A DNA stretch of 64,000 nucleotides from JASLEW01 sp035544875 (GTDB taxonomy: Bacteria; Acidobacteriota; Thermoanaerobaculia; Multivoradales; UBA5704). The translations under genes and the position numbers were made by a program. The stretch covers positions 124,001 through 188,000 of the forward strand of contig DASZZP010000062.1 in the NCBI GenBank assembly GCA_035544875.1, in the 5' to 3' direction. Positions 16,944-23,346 of this stretch are shown here, piece by piece (position 1 is the first letter of the stretch; the number at the start of each line of letters is the position of its first letter). The notes under the pieces are model-generated. The model was not told the origin of the DNA. It made no database searches and saw only the letters and a list, made by a program, of their open reading frames with translations.

Positions 16944-19441
16944 GTTGACTCCTCGAAGTGGCGAAGTGCCTCCTGGTCATACTCGACTGTAGTCGTGTCG
17001 ATCACCTCCGCGTATCCGAGTGGCGCCTCACCGCGAGCGTATCCGATCGCTCGGTAGGTCCGCAGCCGCTTCTCGAACATACGCCTGAGTACAGGGACCT
17101 CGCGATCGACGTAATCGAAGATGCGGACCTCAGCCTTCTTTGGATGATGCCGATGGAGCCGGCCAGCGTACTGCACCAACGTGCCCTTCCAGGACACGGG
17201 CATCGCCAGAAAGAGCGTGTCGAGCCGTGCGTCGTCGAACCCTTCGCCGAGGTAACGGCCGGTTGCGAGAACGAGTCGCTCCTCGCTCTCGGGGACACCC
17301 GCAAGCCGCGCGCCGAGATCACGCCGCTCCTTGGCGGTCATACCTCCTTGAAGGACCACGAGGTGGCGAACGAACCCGCGCATCTGATGAGCGAAATACT
17401 CAAGGTGATCCCTCCGCTCGGTGAGGAGAATCGGGGAACGACCTTCTTCAAGACCATGGATTACGTCGTCGAGGATAAGGCGGTTGCGCGCCTCGTCCTC
17501 GGCAAGCGCCTTATAGATGCCCTGAATACCTGTATCCACGCGAGCACTGTCCAGCCGGAAGGCGGTCTCGCGGGCGATGAGGCGGTGGTCAAACGGTCGG
17601 CGCGCAGCCTGGCTTTTCGGGTCTACGACGAAGCGAACAGGCCCCAGCTGCATATCAAGAATTGGATGGTGTCCGTCCCGGCGCTGCGGCGTGGCGGTGA
17701 GGCCGAGAACATAGCGGCTCTTGACTTCGGATAGTACGCGCTCAAAGGAGACGGCCGGCACGTGGTGGCACTCGTCCACGATGACCTGGCCGTAGGTCTC
17801 GACGACGTCATCAACGCGGCCCCGACGAACCAGACTCTGGATCATCGCTACGTCGAGGCGCCCGTTCGGCTTGCGCTTGCCACCACCGATTTGACCGATT
17901 TCCTTCTCATCGATGCCAAGGAACATGGAGAGCTGAGCCACCCATTGATCCAGAAGAGGACGGCGATGCACGAGAACTAGAGTGGTCCGCGCGCGTTTCG
18001 CGACCAGGTAGGTTCCGAGCACAGTCTTGCCAATGCCGGGAGGTGCAATGAACACACCGATATCGTGCTTGAGGAGCGCGCTCGCGGCCTCTTTCTGGAT
18101 GGCGGTCAACTCGCCCTCGAATCCTGCCTGGAGCATCTCACCTTCGTGGCGCTGGTCCTCGATAACGAGGTCGACATCATGTTCCCGAAGAAGCTCCTCC
18201 AGGTCGCGGCGACAGCCCCTCGGCAAGGCGATGTGCAACGAGAGTTCCTCGGCACAGGCGATGACCCGGGGCGTCAGCGCGGTAGACAAACGCATGCTCT
18301 GCTTCTTGAAGAATTCGGGGTTCTGGAAAGCCGCGAGTCGCTTGATTTCGTTTAAGAGTGGGGACGGGAGGTCCGCCTTATCGACGAAGAGGCGCTGCGC
18401 GAGCACGGCATGCACCTCTCGTGGCAAGCGACCCGAGATAGGCACTTGCCGAGGACGACCCGAAGGCCGGCACATCCACGGGGTCAGTTCCTCGTTATCC
18501 GTAGGTTGCGCGAGGCGGACGCCGACTACGAGCCCTCGCCGTGTAGCCTCCCTAGCGAGGGCTTCCACGGCCGAGGGGGCCATGCGCGGCACCGAGGCGA
18601 GGTAGGCCCACTGGTCCGCGTAGACCTGGAAGCGTCCATCCACGAAGACGCTGTTCCCCTGCTGGCGCGGCTCGTACTGAAGCGGCAGCGCTATGAGGTT
18701 CCCGAACCCACCGCGAGGCATGGTGTCCTGATTCGGGAAGAGTCGGTCGTACGACCCCATACTGAGCTGATGCCGCCGGGCCATCGTCTCGGTAAGGAGA
18801 TAGCAGCCCATCTTTCTGGCAACGCTGGCCGCAACTGGAGCTACGAAAAAGAACCACCCATGGGCGCCGTTGCCGGAGCGGGAGCGCTCCACGGCCAACG
18901 GTACGCTCATTGCTCGGCTGGTCTCGACGAATGCGCCGACATCGTCCTGCCAGGAGGACTTGTCAAAGTCGACTGCAAGAAACCAGCAGGTTTCGTCTTC
19001 AAGCAATGGGTAGACACCGACCACATGGCGTCCCCGAAGGTGGTCAAGGACGATCTGGTCATCGAAAGGCATGAACGCCTGGTTCTGGCATTCAGCGCAT
19101 TTGATCTTCGGAAGTTCGCAGACTCCGCGTACGAACTTGTTCGCACAAGCGGGGGCGTAGCCGGGCTTCCCAGTCTTCTTGCTCACGAACCTCGTGGGGA
19201 AGATGTTGTCGCGGCCCTTAAACAGCGCTCGAAAGAGCCGGGTTTTCTCTGCGGGTGTCGTCGGCACGTCCGTGACGACACTCAAGACAGATCGAGTGGT
19301 CTCTTCGGGAGGCAAGACTGCAAGCTTTTCGCGCAGGGACTCCATCCTCGAGCGGGACGCTTCTCGCTGTCGGTCGATCTCAGCCAGGCGTGCTTCCTCG
19401 CGGGCCAGCTCTTCGAGAAGCTCCTGTTCAATTGAGGCCAT
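16940..19441 (-). CDS. TOTE-type archaeo-eukaryotic primase-superfamily II helicase fusion
   Basis: An 833-residue protein. Residues 5-45 form a coiled coil. A four-Cys cluster (Cys99, Cys108, Cys115, Cys118) could bind zinc. The primase domain has Ala-Val-Asp-Phe-Asp at 156-160, giving the catalytic Asp158/Asp160 pair, and Gly-Asn-Gly-Ala-His-Gly-Trp with His194, as in PrimPol/LigD-type enzymes. An SF2 helicase follows: Walker A Pro-Pro-Gly-Ile-Gly-Lys-Thr (467-473), Asp-Glu-Cys-His (561-564), Leu-Thr-Ala-Thr-Pro near 583, and a C-terminal motif VI Gln-Tyr-Ala-Gly-Arg-Leu-His-Arg. This order is that of the TOTE conflict-system primase-helicase proteins. The start ATG lies 12 bases after GGAGG. 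A defence or nucleic-acid conflict role is inferred from the family. Confidence 0.83.
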   Translation of the reverse strand: MASIEQELLEELAREEARLAEIDRQREASRSRMESLREKLAVLPPEETTRSVLSVVTDVPTTPAEKTRLFRALFKGRDNIFPTRFVSKKTGKPGYAPACANKFVRGVCELPKIKCAECQNQAFMPFDDQIVLDHLRGRHVVGVYPLLEDETCWFLAVDFDKSSWQDDVGAFVETSRAMSVPLAVERSRSGNGAHGWFFFVAPVAASVARKMGCYLLTETMARRHQLSMGSYDRLFPNQDTMPRGGFGNLIALPLQYEPRQQGNSVFVDGRFQVYADQWAYLASVPRMAPSAVEALAREATRRGLVVGVRLAQPTDNEELTPWMCRPSGRPRQVPISGRLPREVHAVLAQRLFVDKADLPSPLLNEIKRLAAFQNPEFFKKQSMRLSTALTPRVIACAEELSLHIALPRGCRRDLEELLREHDVDLVIEDQRHEGEMLQAGFEGELTAIQKEAASALLKHDIGVFIAPPGIGKTVLGTYLVAKRARTTLVLVHRRPLLDQWVAQLSMFLGIDEKEIGQIGGGKRKPNGRLDVAMIQSLVRRGRVDDVVETYGQVIVDECHHVPAVSFERVLSEVKSRYVLGLTATPQRRDGHHPILDMQLGPVRFVVDPKSQAARRPFDHRLIARETAFRLDSARVDTGIQGIYKALAEDEARNRLILDDVIHGLEEGRSPILLTERRDHLEYFAHQMRGFVRHLVVLQGGMTAKERRDLGARLAGVPESEERLVLATGRYLGEGFDDARLDTLFLAMPVSWKGTLVQYAGRLHRHHPKKAEVRIFDYVDREVPVLRRMFEKRLRTYRAIGYARGEAPLGYAEVIDTTTVEYDQEALRHFEEST

Positions 19442-19814
19442 CGCAGCTGCACACCTCCCAAGCCGTGCCGTAAGGACCCGACCAAGGCTTGAGCCGAAGC
19501 TTCAGAAGACAGCCTTCTGGGACCGCAGGGCTGGCATGCCTTCGAAGCAAATGATAGCGCATACCAGGAACCGGACGGCTGGCTCCTTCTAGGGTTTACT
19601 GAGAACCTGATCCGGCTGCTCATCCCCTTGGGTTCTCGGCAAGCCTGGACCGCGACCGCTCGGGAGAGCTCGGCCGGGGCGCTGCCATCTCGCCCTTTGG
19701 GGGCTTTCGGCTCCAACACCGCTCGGCGCAGGTAGTCCGCGACGGCAAAGACTGCCCACTGTCTCCGACAGTCTCGGGTCTCGGCTTAAATCTATGATTC
19801 CAAGATACTTATAG
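19442..19814. other. Gene-free stretch upstream of the TOTE gene
   Basis: No convincing coding region is seen. It must carry the TOTE promoter. A stem of seven pairs joins 19601-19607 to 19631-19637 with a 23-base loop. The last 40 bases are AT-richer than the surroundings and lead into a tRNA-Cys-like relic. Open frames here have no coding character. Confidence 0.5.
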
Positions 19815-19876
19815 AGGAGAAGGCGGATTCGAACAAGGAGTTTTGCAGCTAGCCTTAATGATCCACTAAGCCACCT
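19815..19876 (-). pseudogene. Degenerate tRNA-Cys-like sequence (relic A)
   Basis: On the minus strand this stretch lines up with the intact tRNA-Cys at 23013-23087 along most of its length. The T-loop block (plus-strand GGCGGATTCGAAC at 19822-19834), the anticodon-loop block TTTTGCAG and the D-arm blocks GCCTTA, CCACT and GCCAC occur in the same order. Eight bases of the variable/T-arm side are missing, about five are inserted in the D loop, and the anticodon and T stems no longer pair. It is therefore not a working tRNA. It is in the same orientation as the intact gene and may be an old attachment-site copy. Confidence 0.5.
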
Positions 19877-19913
19877 ATTATCAATAGCTTATGAGACAGC
19901 CAAAGCCCGAGGG

Positions 19914-20157
19914 CACCCGACGACCAACAAAAATGATCTCCTCCTGTCGGTCGTCGTTGCGGGTGAGCTGTTGTAGACGCGCGCTTTCTTTCGTGACCGT
20001 TCCGTAGTTTTTCCCGATTTCCAGCGTGGTCGGGTAGATTCGCCCGCGGCAGAGCGCGGGACGCTTTTGCCTGCCGGTAGGTCGGCAAGACAAGAGAAGC
20101 CCGCCGGCCCCCCCTTCGTCTTTTGGCAGAGCCGGGGGGAGAGGGCCGACGGGCTTC
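19914..20157. other. Intergenic block of consecutive stem-loops (possible structured RNA or element end)
   Basis: Several inverted repeats follow one another. CACCC-GACGACC (19914-19925) pairs with GGTCGTC and GGGTG (19949-19955, 19961-19965). CCCGA pairs with TCGGG around 20013-20034. CCCGCG/CGCGGG lies at 20043-20060 with a six-base loop. There is a TGCC/GGCA-closed stem at about 20070-20089. GAAGCCCG plus CGGCCC (20096-20110) pairs with GGGCCG and CGGGCTTC (20143-20157). No U-run follows any stem, so simple terminators do not explain the block. Frames crossing it look like shadows. No known RNA family was recognised; RNase P, tmRNA and 6S signatures are absent. Confidence 0.4.
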
Positions 20158-20239
20158 CGCGAGGGAGCCATGTTCAGCCACGCGTTGTTGCCGGAGGATC
20201 TGTGCGCGCGTGGTGGACTCCGTAGGGGGTCTATTCTTG

Positions 20240-20269
20240 CTAGGCGTTCGTGTCGAGGAGAAGTCTCAC
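20240..20269 (-). pseudogene. PIN-domain toxin, first nine codons only
   Basis: A GTG overlapping the antitoxin stop codon opens a frame reading Met-Arg-Leu-Leu-Leu-Asp-Thr-Asn-Ala and then TAG. This is the invariant beginning of VapC-like PIN toxins, including the first catalytic Asp, but nothing after it is PIN-like. The toxin has lost its body, probably by the same rearrangement that truncated its partner. Confidence 0.6.
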
Positions 20270-20490
20270 GTCCAGAAGGACTCGTCGACCTGCTCGAACA
20301 CCTCGATCGATTGCAGCATCTCGGCTGCCTGCTCTGGCGACCAGGTGCCGATGAACCGGTCCAGAGCATGGCCGATGACCTTGGCGGAAGTCGGCGGCCC
20401 AGCTCTCTCCTCCTTCGGAAGAGCCACCAGCCGGACTGCCGAGCCGCTGGCGCTGGTGATGACCACCTCTTCTCCGGCGGCGGCTTCCCT
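20266..20490 (-). pseudogene. Phd/YefM-type antitoxin, N-terminally truncated
   Basis: About 73 C-terminal residues of a prevent-host-death antitoxin remain: Ala-Ala-Ala-Gly-Glu-Glu-Val-Val-Ile-Thr, the strand of the Phd fold, then Ala-Val-Arg-Leu-Val and a C-terminal toxin-binding tail. The first 20-25 residues (start Met and DNA-contacting helix) are missing. Similarity stops near 20,490, exactly where a truncated DUF433 frame begins on the other strand. The stop overlaps the PIN start (GTGA), the normal antitoxin-toxin coupling. Confidence 0.6.
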
Positions 20491-20747
20491 GGATCGAGCG
20501 TGCCAACACCAAGGTCGTGGAGCTGGTCGCCGAAACCAGGGCGCACGGCTGGAGTCCCGAGGAGCTGGCCTACCAGCATCCCCACTTGACGCTGGGGCAG
20601 GTACACTCGGCACTTGCCTACTATTGGGACCACCGCGAAGAAGTCGAGGCGGATCTGAGGCGTCGCCAGGCGCTGGCCGAGGAGATCCAGGCCGAGACCG
20701 GCGATCACCCGCTCCTCGCGAAGCTGCGAGCCCAAGGGCAGATCTGA
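20490..20747 (+). pseudogene. DUF433-like antitoxin, N-terminally truncated
   Basis: About 85 residues fit the DUF433 family: Trp-Ile-Glu-Arg-Ala-Asn-Thr-Lys-Val-Val-Glu-Leu, Gly-Trp-Ser-Pro-Glu-Glu-Leu, His-Pro-His-Leu-Thr-Leu-Gly-Gln-Val-His and Ala-Leu-Ala-Tyr-Tyr-Trp-Asp-His. No credible start with a ribosome site is seen. The only in-frame starts (GTG within the conserved part) would remove the first strand. Its 5' end abuts the truncated Phd gene head to head. It is followed two bases later by a DUF5615-like toxin start, the usual pairing of this family. Confidence 0.6.
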
Positions 20748-20749
20748 CC

Positions 20750-20947
20750 TTGCCGGTCAGGTTCTACGTCGATCACAACGTCAACCGCGCCGTGACCCAA
20801 GGCCTCCGGCGCCGGGAGGTCGACGTTCTCACGGCACTCGAAAAAGGTGCTCACCCCTGTCCATCGGGCTGTCGCATTTCTCCGCGGCTGGCTGAAGCGG
20901 ACGTCGGCAGGGACGAGCTGATAGCATCGGAACGAGGAGGCGGCTGA
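20750..20947 (+). pseudogene. DUF5615-like (PIN-fold) toxin, C-terminally truncated
   Basis: A TTG two bases after the DUF433 stop opens Val-Arg-Phe-Tyr-Val-Asp-His-Asn-Val, then Arg-Arg-Arg-Glu-Val-Asp-Val-Leu-Thr-Ala-Leu-Glu, the N-terminal 35-40 residues of this toxin family. After about position 20,850 the frame loses similarity; the segment with the second catalytic Asp is absent, and the frame ends with a TGA overlapping the hicB start. It is taken as a truncated, probably inactive toxin. Confidence 0.55.
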
Positions 20948-21150
20948 TGAAACTCAAAGTGGTCGTCCACGAGGCAGAAGAGGGCGGGTTCTGGGCTGAG
21001 GTGCCCGCGATCCCAGGCTGCGCCACCCAGGGAGAGAACTTCGAGGAGCTACTTCAGAACCTCTACGAGGCGGTGGAGGGCTGCCTCTCGGTCGACCTCG
21101 AGCCGGCCCAGGGCTCGGACCGGCAGCGCATCATCGAAATCGCAGTATGA
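20947..21150 (+). CDS. hicB: HicB-family antitoxin
   Basis: A 67-residue intact HicB N-terminal domain: Val-Val-His-Glu-Ala-Glu-Glu-Gly-Gly-Phe-Trp-Ala-Glu-Val-Pro-Ala-Ile-Pro-Gly-Cys-Ala-Thr-Gln-Gly, the partial RNase H-like strand pattern, then the Leu-Leu-Gln-Asn-Leu-Tyr-Glu-Ala-Val helix. GAGGAGG lies about seven bases before the ATG. It lacks a separate DNA-binding domain, as in short HicB forms. The hicA partner directly downstream is broken, so this antitoxin may be an orphan. Confidence 0.85.
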   Translation: MKLKVVVHEAEEGGFWAEVPAIPGCATQGENFEELLQNLYEAVEGCLSVDLEPAQGSDRQRIIEIAV

Positions 21151-21352
21151 AGTCCTCTCGGGGAAGGACCTGGCGAAGCTGCTCGAGCAGCGGGCCTGGA
21201 TCCTCCGCCGGGTCCATGGCAGCCATCATATCTAGATGAAACCTGACTGCGAGGTAAGGCTGTCGGTCCCCATCCACGCCAACCAGCCGCTCAAGACTGG
21301 GCTCCTCCGGCATCTGCTGAAGCTGGCAGGGATCTCTGGAGACGAGATTTGA
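21143..21352 (+). pseudogene. hicA: HicA toxin, inactivated
   Basis: The frame reads Tyr-Glu-Val-Leu-Ser-Gly-Lys-Asp-Leu-Ala-Lys-Leu-Leu-Glu-Gln, then Arg-Val-His-Gly-Ser-His-His-Ile, the HicA double-stranded RNA-binding-like fold with its catalytic His. A TAG at 21233-21235 interrupts where a Tyr codon is expected, and the frame then resumes with Met-Lys-Pro-Asp and the rest of HicA up to TGA at 21350. The only start near the hicB end (ATG at 21147) is out of frame with this reading. Two lesions therefore point to a pseudogene. Confidence 0.75.
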
Positions 21353-21447
21353 CGATACTGCTCGGCGTGCGAGCCTCGCAGCAAGCGCCCGCCGCTCTTT
21401 CTTATGAAACCGGGTACCCGCGCGGGCGGGACGCTCCCTCCTGCTGA

Positions 21448-21672
21448 GCAATTCCCCGAGCGGCGGCGCGAGCGCTATCTGTCGGCGCGCGAGCTCGCGC
21501 AGCTCGGCGCCTCGCTGGCGCGGCCGAGGACCTCGAGGAAGGCCGCTTGCGTCTGCGAGACTCGAAGACCGGACCGAGGACCGTGCTGCTGGGATCTCCG
21601 GCCGTGATGCTGCTGGCGGGCAAGGCGCTCACGTCCGTGCGCCTTGCAAATGATTTAGAAATAGTGACTTAG
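21448..21672 (+). pseudogene. Tyrosine recombinase (phage-type integrase) remnant
   Basis: Two pieces in different frames are joined near 21,530. The first reads Glu-Arg-Arg-Arg-Glu-Arg-Tyr-Leu-Ser-Ala-Arg-Glu-Leu-Ala-Gln-Leu-Gly, the entry to the catalytic domain. The second (21532-21672) reads Gly-Arg-Leu-Arg-Leu-Arg-Asp-Ser-Lys-Thr-Gly-Pro-Arg-Thr-Val, the beta-hairpin with the catalytic Lys. The first catalytic Arg region and everything after the hairpin are gone. It lies 34 bases from the tRNA-Cys relic at 21706, the expected place for the integrase of an element using that tRNA. Confidence 0.65.
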
Positions 21673-21705
21673 AGTACTGTGTCGCAACCAGGCGTGCTTG
21701 GGAGG

Positions 21706-21754
21706 GTTGGAGGCGACGGGCGGAGCGAACCGCCGAATAAGGGTCTTGCAGACC
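21706..21754 (-). repeat. Copy of the tRNA-Cys 3' half (relic B, attachment-site-like)
   Basis: These 49 bases match the intact tRNA-Cys region 23011-23060 with one substitution next to a one-base gap in the T loop and one substitution beside the anticodon. The match runs from just outside the CCA end through the acceptor 3' strand, T arm and anticodon loop, and stops on the 5' side of the anticodon. It has the same orientation as the tRNA. This is the usual extent of an integrase attachment core copied from a tRNA 3' end. Confidence 0.75.
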
Positions 21755-21912
21755 TGACAGGACGCTGACTAACCCTTTTGTTTGCTGTATTTGCCTGATC
21801 GTGTGCTGCAGTTCCAGAGGGCAGCCAGAGGGCAAGAATCCATAAGAAAAAGACCCTTGTTCGATGCGCCAGACAGCAGCCCTCGGGGGCAGTCTGAGGT
21901 ACAGTCTTTTTC

Positions 21913-22033
21913 GTGCTCTTTGCGGTCGATGTGGCGGGTGACAACGTCCGTGTCGTCACCTCCTACCGGCCCGATCCGAGAGATTGGGGAAGAAGATCTG
22001 AAGACGAGGATAGGCCAAGGCGAGGGGTGCTAG
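21913..22033 (+). pseudogene. Possible C-terminal fragment of a DUF4258-like toxin
   Basis: A frame contains Ala-Val-Asp-Val-Ala-Gly-Asp-Asn-Val-Arg-Val-Val-Thr-Ser-Tyr-Arg-Pro-Asp-Pro, reminiscent of the last strand of DUF4258/RelE-like small toxins. One extra G after the Trp codon shifts the expected Glu-Glu-Asp-Leu-Lys-Thr-Arg ending into another frame, which stops at 22033. No N-terminal half is seen upstream. The call rests on a short motif and is tentative. Confidence 0.35.
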
Positions 22034-22053
22034 GATTCCGCCGGAGGCTGAGC

Positions 22054-22284
22054 ATGGAGAAACTGGATCGCATCACGGTTGATCCTCGAGTCTGCTTGGG
22101 TCAGCCGACGATCCGCGGGATGCGGATCACCGTCAGCGTGGTGCTCAAGATGCTCGCCGCCGACCGGTCTATCGCCGAGATCCTGGCGGCATACCCGGAG
22201 CTCGAAGAGGAGGACGTGCGACAGGCGATCCGTTATGCCGCCTGGCTGGCGTCCGACCAACTGCACCTTGTCGAGACCGCTTGA
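22054..22284 (+). CDS. DUF433-family antitoxin
   Basis: A 76-residue protein with GGAGG six bases before its ATG. It shows the whole family pattern: Asp-Arg-Ile-Thr-Val-Asp-Pro-Arg-Val-Cys-Leu-Gly-Gln-Pro-Thr-Ile-Arg-Gly-Met-Arg, a helix-turn-helix-like segment with Ile-Ala-Glu-Ile-Leu-Ala-Ala-Tyr-Pro-Glu-Leu, and the Ile-Arg-Tyr-Ala-Ala-Trp-Leu end. DUF433 proteins are DNA-binding antitoxins of PIN-fold DUF5615 toxins. The toxin starts nine bases downstream. This is the one complete module of the zone. Confidence 0.88.
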   Translation: MEKLDRITVDPRVCLGQPTIRGMRITVSVVLKMLAADRSIAEILAAYPELEEEDVRQAIRYAAWLASDQLHLVETA

Positions 22285-22293
22285 GGTCCGGGA

Positions 22294-22605
22294 GTGTCGA
22301 AGCTCCCGGGCTTCCTCGCCGATCTCAACATCTCGCCGATTTCGGTCGCACTCTTACAGCAAGAAGGTTGGGACGTCATCCGCTCGTCGGAGTTCCTGCC
22401 TGTCAACGCCTTGGATGAGGAGATCCTCGCGCTCGCCCGGCGGGAGGGGCGAACAGTCGTTACCCAGGATCTCGACTTCTCGGCCCTGCTCGCATTGCAA
22501 GGCCTCGATCGGCCAAGCCTGATCACCTTGCGGCTCGCGCGTCCAGACCCGCAAGCGGTCGCACGAAGGCTCTTGGAAGCGTCCATCCTTTTGGAACAGC
22601 CCTGA
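22294..22605 (+). CDS. DUF5615 PIN-like toxin
   Basis: A 103-residue protein from a GTG start. It has Phe-Leu-Ala-Asp-Leu-Asn-Ile-Ser-Pro, carrying the first acidic metal ligand, a Gly-Trp-Asp-Val-Ile strand, Asp-Glu-Glu-Ile-Leu-Ala-Leu-Ala-Arg, and Val-Val-Thr-Gln-Asp-Leu-Asp-Phe with the second Asp cluster. Length and motif order fit an intact DUF5615 toxin, a predicted ribonuclease of the PIN fold. It pairs with the DUF433 gene just upstream and both appear functional. Confidence 0.85.
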   Translation: MSKLPGFLADLNISPISVALLQQEGWDVIRSSEFLPVNALDEEILALARREGRTVVTQDLDFSALLALQGLDRPSLITLRLARPDPQAVARRLLEASILLEQP

Positions 22606-22765
22606 GCCGGCCCTGCGCGGTGACCATCGAAGACCGAGGAGTCAGAGTCCGGCTGTTGCCCATCGAGTAGTACCGGCTCTGCGCCGCTCGGCCCTCCGCC
22701 ACGGCCGATGAGGCCGCGGCCGGCGCCGGCAGCTGCAATTTCGCATCCCTCGGTTTCTATGCACG

Positions 22766-22966
22766 TCAGACCCCAAGACGAAGAACTTGGCCCGATGTAT
22801 TCGTCGTCAGCGCCCGGCGCAGCAACGGGAGGAGCGGCGCCAGCGAAGTGAAACTGTTGGATCGGGCTTGGACCACGATCGCGGCAAGTTTGCCGCCAGG
22901 TAAGGTCTGCTGCGCAAACTCCCTGGCCAGCTCCCGTGCCGGTTGACGCTCTAAGTCGCTGATCTA
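22766..22966 (-). pseudogene. DUF5615-like toxin, C-terminal remnant
   Basis: On the minus strand a frame without a start runs from a TAG near 22,969 to TGA at 22766-22768. It contains Leu-Ala-Ala-Ile-Val-Val-Gln-Ala-Arg-Ser-Asn-Ser, then Leu-Ala-Pro-Leu-Leu-Pro-Leu-Leu-Arg-Arg-Ala-Leu and a Gly-Gln-Val-Leu-Arg-Leu-Gly end. That is the typical last strand and helix of small DUF5615-type toxins. The catalytic N-terminal half is missing. It lies between the intact module and tRNA-Cys and, being on the other strand, is a separate relic. Confidence 0.45.
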
Positions 22967-23012
22967 GAGTGGTTTAGCGTACTAGATGGAACCTTGGAGT
23001 ATTGCAGGGTGT

Positions 23013-23087
23013 TGGAGGCGACGGGCGGATTCGAACCGCCGAATAAGGGTTTTGCAGACCCTCGCCTTACCACTTGGCCACGTCGCC
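23013..23087 (-). tRNA. tRNA-Cys (GCA)
   Basis: The minus strand folds as a full cloverleaf: acceptor GGCGACG/CGTCGCC, a D arm, an anticodon loop CTGCAAA with GCA, a T loop TTCGAAT, discriminator U and an encoded CCA (23013-23015). It is the probable integration target of the island to its left, since two degenerate copies of it lie at 19.8 and 21.7 kb. Confidence 0.95.
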
Positions 23088-23184
23088 TTGAGACGCGTGA
23101 GGCCGCGGGCGCGCGTCCTCGGGGTGATCTACCGGCCGGAGGCGCGGCGTGGCCGCGGCGGCCAGATAGAGTCAAAGAGGGATT

Positions 23185-23259
23185 TGGAGCGGGAAACGGG
23201 ACTTGAACCCGCGACCCCAACCTTGGCAAGGTTGTGCTCTACCACTGAGCTATTCCCGC
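23185..23259 (-). tRNA. tRNA-Gly (GCC)
   Basis: The minus strand gives acceptor GCGGGAA/TTCCCGC, a D arm with AGCTCAGTGGTAGAGC, an anticodon loop TTGCCAA with GCC, a T loop TTCAAGT, discriminator U and an encoded CCA. It lies about 100 bases upstream of tRNA-Cys on the same strand and the two may be co-transcribed. Confidence 0.95.
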
Positions 23260-23346
23260 CCACAGGGTGCAGAGGATATGCCGCGGACACCGGGCTGTCA
23301 AGCCACGACCGACCCCCTGGGCGGGAGGCGCCAGACAGCGTAACTC

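Noticed and set aside
19815..19876. A functional tRNA gene
   Set aside because: The T and anticodon stems do not pair and no acceptor stem can be drawn, so only a relic is claimed.
19914..20157. Known housekeeping RNA (RNase P, tmRNA, SRP, 6S)
   Set aside because: Conserved sequence blocks of these RNAs were looked for and not found; the block was kept only as unexplained structure.
19881..20735. 284-codon minus-strand open frame across the hairpin block and toxin-antitoxin fragments
   Set aside because: It crosses two gene fragments read in other frames (Phd, DUF433) and a structured stretch. No ribosome site or domain supports it.
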